Source: Cytophagaceae bacterium
Lineage (GTDB): Bacteria; Bacteroidota; Bacteroidia; Cytophagales; Spirosomataceae
Length of the DNA stretch: 34,185 nucleotides
Direction: 5' to 3'
Assembly: GCA_026785975.1 (NCBI GenBank)
Contig: JAJAZB010000216.1
Coordinates: 1 to 34,185, forward strand
The notes under the pieces were generated by a model that was not told the origin of the DNA, did no database searches, and saw only the letters and a list, made by a program, of their open reading frames with translations. The position numbers were made by a program, and so were the translations under genes. Positions 31,207 to 34,185 of the stretch are shown piece after piece. The first letter of the stretch is position 1. Each line of letters opens with the position of its first letter.

Positions 31207-32542
31207 TCTGGCTTTTCTGATCACTGATCACCGTTTCCCGCCCGATGCTGTAATACGTAAAACCAATCTCGCGCATTTGATCGAGTTCGTACACGTTGCG
31301 CCCGTCGAAGATGAGTTTATTTTTCAACAACACGCTCATCACTTCAAACTCCGGCGTGCGAAACTGCGGCCATTCCGTCATGATCAGCAGCGCATCGGCT
31401 TCCTTGAGCGCTTCGTAAGGACCCTTCGTGAACGTCACGCCGTCGGCTTGCCCATTGAGTTGATGCCGGACATTTTCCATCGCCTCGGGATCGTACACTT
31501 TTACGGTGGCGCCCGCTTCCACCAGGGCTTTGATGTTGTACAAAGCGGGCGCTTCGCGAATGTCGTCGGTGTAGGGTTTGAAGGCCAACCCCCAGATTGC
31601 AAAGCACTTACCGCTTAAATCGCCGCCAAAATAATCTTTGATTAACGGAATCAGCTTCATTTTCTGCTCCTCGTTGACGGCCATCACCGATTTGAGAATC
31701 TGGAAATCGTAATCGAAATCCTCGGAGGTTTTGTAGAGCGCCTGTACATCTTTGGGGAAGCACGAACCCCCGTAGCCGATGCCCGCAAACAGGAAACGCT
31801 TACCAATTCGACTGTCGGTACCGATGCCCCGCCGGATGGCATCCACGTCGGCACCTACTTTTTCGCACAGGTTGGCAATTTCGTTCATGAAGGTAATCTT
31901 GGTGGCCAGAAACGCGTTGGCGGCGTACTTCGTCATTTCCGCTGAACGCTCGTCCATAAAAATGACCGGATTCCCCTGACGCACCAGCGGGGCGTAGAGT
32001 TTTTCCATCATCGTCCTGGCCTTCGCCGAACTGGTGCCAATCACCACCCGGTCGGGTTTCATGAAATCTTCCACGGCGACGCCTTCGCGCAGGAATTCCG
32101 GATTGGAAACCACGTCGAACTCCACCTGGGCGTGTTTGGCGATATGCGCACGAACTTTCTCGGCGGTACCCACCGGTACCGTGCTCTTGTCGACGATGAC
32201 GGCGTACTGATCCAGGAGCGGGCCGAGGTCGTCGGCAACTTTAAGAATGTACTTCAGGTCCGCCGAGCCATCTTCCCCGGCTGGCGTGGGCAGGGCCAGA
32301 AAAATAACCTGAGCGCCTTTGATGCCCTCGGTCAGATTGGTGGTGAATTTCAAGCGACCTTCCGACGAGTTGCGGTGGAACAATTCCTCCAGGCCGGGTT
32401 CGTAAATGGGTACCTGGCCATTCTGCATTTTCTCGATTTTGCGGGCGTCGATGTCCACGCAAATGACCTGGTTCCCCGTCTCGGCAAAGCAGGTGCCGGT
32501 GACGAGGCCGACGTAACCGGTTCCAATAACAGCTAATTTCAT
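31190..32542 (-). CDS. UDP-glucose 6-dehydrogenase
   Basis: Oxidises UDP-glucose to UDP-glucuronate with two NAD+. It has 450 residues from the ATG at 32542 (MKLAVIGTGYVGLVTGTCFAETG); the open frame upstream of it is not family-like. NAD motif GTGYVG, STVPVGTAEKV, SNPEFLREGVAVEDF, and the catalytic cysteine C261 in GYGGSCFPKD are all present. The last 15 residues (436-450, ETVISDQKSQSIRVS) are encoded by the GTGATCAG repeat and the terminator hairpin, so this tail looks acquired. Together with UXS it forms a UDP-xylose branch for polysaccharide or glycoprotein synthesis. Confidence 0.96.
   Translation of the reverse strand: MKLAVIGTGYVGLVTGTCFAETGNQVICVDIDARKIEKMQNGQVPIYEPGLEELFHRNSSEGRLKFTTNLTEGIKGAQVIFLALPTPAGEDGSADLKYILKVADDLGPLLDQYAVIVDKSTVPVGTAEKVRAHIAKHAQVEFDVVSNPEFLREGVAVEDFMKPDRVVIGTSSAKARTMMEKLYAPLVRQGNPVIFMDERSAEMTKYAANAFLATKITFMNEIANLCEKVGADVDAIRRGIGTDSRIGKRFLFAGIGYGGSCFPKDVQALYKTSEDFDYDFQILKSVMAVNEEQKMKLIPLIKDYFGGDLSGKCFAIWGLAFKPYTDDIREAPALYNIKALVEAGATVKVYDPEAMENVRHQLNGQADGVTFTKGPYEALKEADALLIMTEWPQFRTPEFEVMSVLLKNKLIFDGRNVYELDQMREIGFTYYSIGRETVISDQKSQSIRVS
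31217..31231 (-). repeat. GTGATCAG repeat, right flank of the four-helix-bundle gene
   Basis: On the minus strand it reads GTGATCAGTGATCAG and is translated as VISDQ in the UGD tail. It is inverted relative to the left-flank copies at 30756-30777. Confidence 0.65.
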
Positions 32543-32596
32543 ACGATAAAGGAAAAATAGTTTGGCGGATTTTTTGCACTTTCCAAATGTGCGCCA

Positions 32597-32628
32597 CAAA
32601 AGTAGGTTTTTTTAACTGCTCGTCTAAA
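32597..32628 (-). promoter_or_regulatory. UGD promoter
   Basis: On the minus strand, TTTA (complement of 32625-32628) is followed by a 20-nt spacer and TACTTTTG (complement of 32597-32604), a perfect -7 element. The leader is about 48 nt. The rest of the 359-bp divergent gap 32543-32901 holds the acyl-CoA dehydrogenase promoter and otherwise AT-rich sequence with no gene. Confidence 0.55.
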
Positions 32629-32831
32629 AGAGCATTGTGTTTTACCGAAACCGGATGAAACTTCCTGAATCTGTGCAAAAAGTTGATGGCGTGATGAAAT
32701 TTTTTGTTGCGCGAGGGCGTTGATTCGCCTAATTTCCTTTGGCAAATAAATTGGAGTCCAGTACAGATTTTATGAAATTTCCGCTACACTAAACCGACGC
32801 TGTTTCTGTGAATTTACCACTCGGTAACCAA

Positions 32832-32864
32832 TTTGTCGTTTTTTAGTTGAAACCTGTATCTTCA
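32832..32864 (+). promoter_or_regulatory. Acyl-CoA dehydrogenase promoter
   Basis: TTTG (32832-32835), a 21-nt spacer and TATCTTCA (32857-32864, two mismatches to TAnnTTTG) precede the ATG by about 37 nt. Confidence 0.4.
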
Positions 32865-32901
32865 CAACAAATCATCAACAGGTTCTAAACCAACGAATAC
32901 C

Positions 32902-34065
32902 ATGACCACGATTGCGACCGGTGTGCCGACTGCCGCCGAAAACCAGGAACTCATCGCCCAAACCGTGCGCGATTTTGCCGAGCGGCACATTCGCCCCAAC
33001 GTGCGGCAATGGGACGAGACGCAGCACTTCCCGGCTGATCTTTTCCATCGCCTCGGCGAATTGGGCCTGATGGGGGTCGTGGTGCCTGAAATGTACGGGG
33101 GCGCGGGCCTGGGTTACCGCGAATACGTAACGGCGATTGTCGAACTTTCACGCGTCGATCCGGCCATTGGTCTGTCGATGGCGGCCCATAACTCGCTGTG
33201 TACCAATCATATTTTGATGTTTGGGAACGAAGAGCAAAAGTGCAGGTATCTGCCCAAACTCGCGAGTGGAGCGTGGATTGGCGCCTGGGGACTCACCGAA
33301 CCGAATACCGGCTCCGACGCGGGCAATATGCGCACCGTAGCCGCCCGGCACGAAACCACTGGCGATTGGGTGCTCAACGGCTCCAAAAATTTCATTACCC
33401 ACGGACGCAGCGGCCACGTGGCCGTGGTCATCACCCGGACGGGGCCAGCCGGAGATCGGCGCGGCGCAACAGCGTTTGTGGTCGAACGGGGAACGCCGGG
33501 TTTTTCGGGTGGAAAAAAAGAGGATAAACTTGGGATGCGGGCGTCTGAAACCGCCGAGATGCTTTTTCAGGATTGCCACCTGCCCGATAGTCAGCGCCTC
33601 GGCGACGTGGGCGAGGGCTTTGTGCAGTCGTTGAAAATTCTGGACGGCGGGCGGATTTCCATCGCCGCGTTGAGTTTGGGAACGGCCATCGGGGCCTTCG
33701 ACGCGGCGCTGGCCTACGCCCAGGAGCGGCAGCAATTCGGCAAACGTATCGCTGATTTTCAGGCGATTCAATTCAAATTGGCCGATCTGGCGACGGAAAT
33801 TGAAGCCGCCAAACTGCTCGTTTACCAGGCGGCCGATCTGAAAGACGCGGGTCTGCCCGTGACCAAAGAGGCCGCGATGGCCAAATATTTCGCCTCCGAA
33901 GTTTCGGTGAAAGCGGCCAATGAAGCCGTGCAGATTTTTGGGGGCTACGGGTTTATTAAAGATTTCCCGGTCGAGAAATTCTACCGCGACTGCAAACTCA
34001 ACACCATTGGCGAAGGCACCAGCGAAATTCAGAAACTGGTGATTGCCCGGCAGATTTTGCGGTAA
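32902..34065 (+). CDS. Acyl-CoA dehydrogenase (short/medium-chain type)
   Basis: FAD enzyme for alpha,beta-dehydrogenation of acyl-CoA, 387 residues, with electrons passed to ETF. Signatures: [18 protein letters not shown] (FAD/substrate binding), [53 protein letters not shown], and [34 protein letters not shown] carries the catalytic base E371 in the position used by short- and medium-chain enzymes. It may act in butyryl-CoA or branched-chain acyl-CoA oxidation; HMG-CoA lyase elsewhere in the window would fit leucine degradation, but this link is inferred. A perfect hairpin terminator follows. Confidence 0.95.
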   Translation: MTTIATGVPTAAENQELIAQTVRDFAERHIRPNVRQWDETQHFPADLFHRLGELGLMGVVVPEMYGGAGLGYREYVTAIVELSRVDPAIGLSMAAHNSLCTNHILMFGNEEQKCRYLPKLASGAWIGAWGLTEPNTGSDAGNMRTVAARHETTGDWVLNGSKNFITHGRSGHVAVVITRTGPAGDRRGATAFVVERGTPGFSGGKKEDKLGMRASETAEMLFQDCHLPDSQRLGDVGEGFVQSLKILDGGRISIAALSLGTAIGAFDAALAYAQERQQFGKRIADFQAIQFKLADLATEIEAAKLLVYQAADLKDAGLPVTKEAAMAKYFASEVSVKAANEAVQIFGGYGFIKDFPVEKFYRDCKLNTIGEGTSEIQKLVIARQILR

Positions 34066-34069
34066 TCCC

Positions 34070-34096
34070 ATCGGGCCACGGTCTCCGTGGCCCGAT
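34070..34096 (+). terminator. Perfect 12-bp hairpin after acyl-CoA dehydrogenase
   Basis: ATCGGGCCACGG (34070-34081) pairs exactly with 34085-34096 around TCT, followed by a T-rich stretch. It starts 4 nt after the stop codon. Its trinucleotide loop resembles the sub-hairpins of the metH palindrome. Confidence 0.75.
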
Positions 34097-34115
34097 TACA
34101 TTTTAGATTTTTAAC

Positions 34116-34185
34116 ATGGAAAAGCCCGTCATTCGCAAGTTCAAATCCTGGGACGAGGTACCGAAAAACGACCTCGACTTTTGGC
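34116..34185 (+). CDS. Start of an unidentified small protein, cut by window end
   Basis: An ATG at 34116 opens a frame reading MEKPVIRKFKSWDEVPKNDL and three further residues to the edge. The charged KFKSWDEV start is seen in some small proteins encoded beside nucleotidyltransferase-type genes, but 23 residues are too few to assign it. Confidence 0.45.
   Translation, partial: MEKPVIRKFKSWDEVPKNDLDFW

Overview
The window looks like a chromosomal segment of a Bacteroidota bacterium, most likely of the order Cytophagales (Spirosoma/Runella/Larkinella-like; this placement is inferred). Supporting signs are a roughly 54% GC, tightly packed genes, starts mostly without Shine-Dalgarno sequences, recurrent TAnnTTTG-type -7 promoter elements, an Oar-like TonB-dependent receptor, and Bacteroidota-style small families (HigBA, Uma2, four-helix-bundle protein, NUMOD4/HNH). 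I saw no rRNA, tRNA or CRISPR array, and no classical IS element.

Layout. 1-5.7 kb: a Ppx/GppA phosphatase running off the left edge, cobalamin-dependent methionine synthase MetH, and a HigB-HigA toxin-antitoxin pair under a palindromic promoter/operator. 5.8-8.7 kb (minus strand): RidA, a D-serine dehydratase/D-threonine aldolase-type PLP enzyme and an M19 dipeptidase, which could form a D-amino-acid salvage module. 8.7-14.5 kb: a DUF155/RMD1 protein, an MFS carrier, an Hsp20-like protein, MetF, HMG-CoA lyase, a membrane-anchored protein of unknown function and an IscA-like protein. 14.9-19.8 kb: a 1264-residue sensor histidine kinase, an HNH endonuclease and a CoA-binding protein. 19.9-25.3 kb (minus strand): FabH, PurS, PssA, a glyoxalase-II-like hydrolase, a REP-associated tyrosine transposase with its own REP hairpins, a YbfF-type esterase and SelD. 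25.6-34.2 kb: a large TonB-dependent receptor, a Uma2 nuclease-like protein, UDP-xylose synthase and UDP-glucose dehydrogenase (UDP-Glc to UDP-GlcA to UDP-Xyl) separated by a four-helix-bundle gene, an acyl-CoA dehydrogenase and the start of one more gene. MetH and MetF form the folate-methionine branch. UGD and UXS form a nucleotide-sugar pathway.

The most unusual feature is not a gene. The window is full of long, near-perfect inverted repeats that differ in sequence but share an architecture: arms of about 11-41 bp, often built of short repeated words, and usually starting within a few bases of a stop codon. Several supply stop codons or C-terminal residues (PurS, YbfF, UGD, the kinase, the DUF7935-like protein). 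One supplies the dipeptidase start codon. Two appear to sit in frame inside metH, adding about 76 residues. The only mobile-element enzyme present, the RAYT, is flanked by two inverted hairpins whose outermost base pair has changed in a compensatory way (G-C to A-T). Together this points to an active or recently active palindromic-repeat system that trims and extends protein ends.
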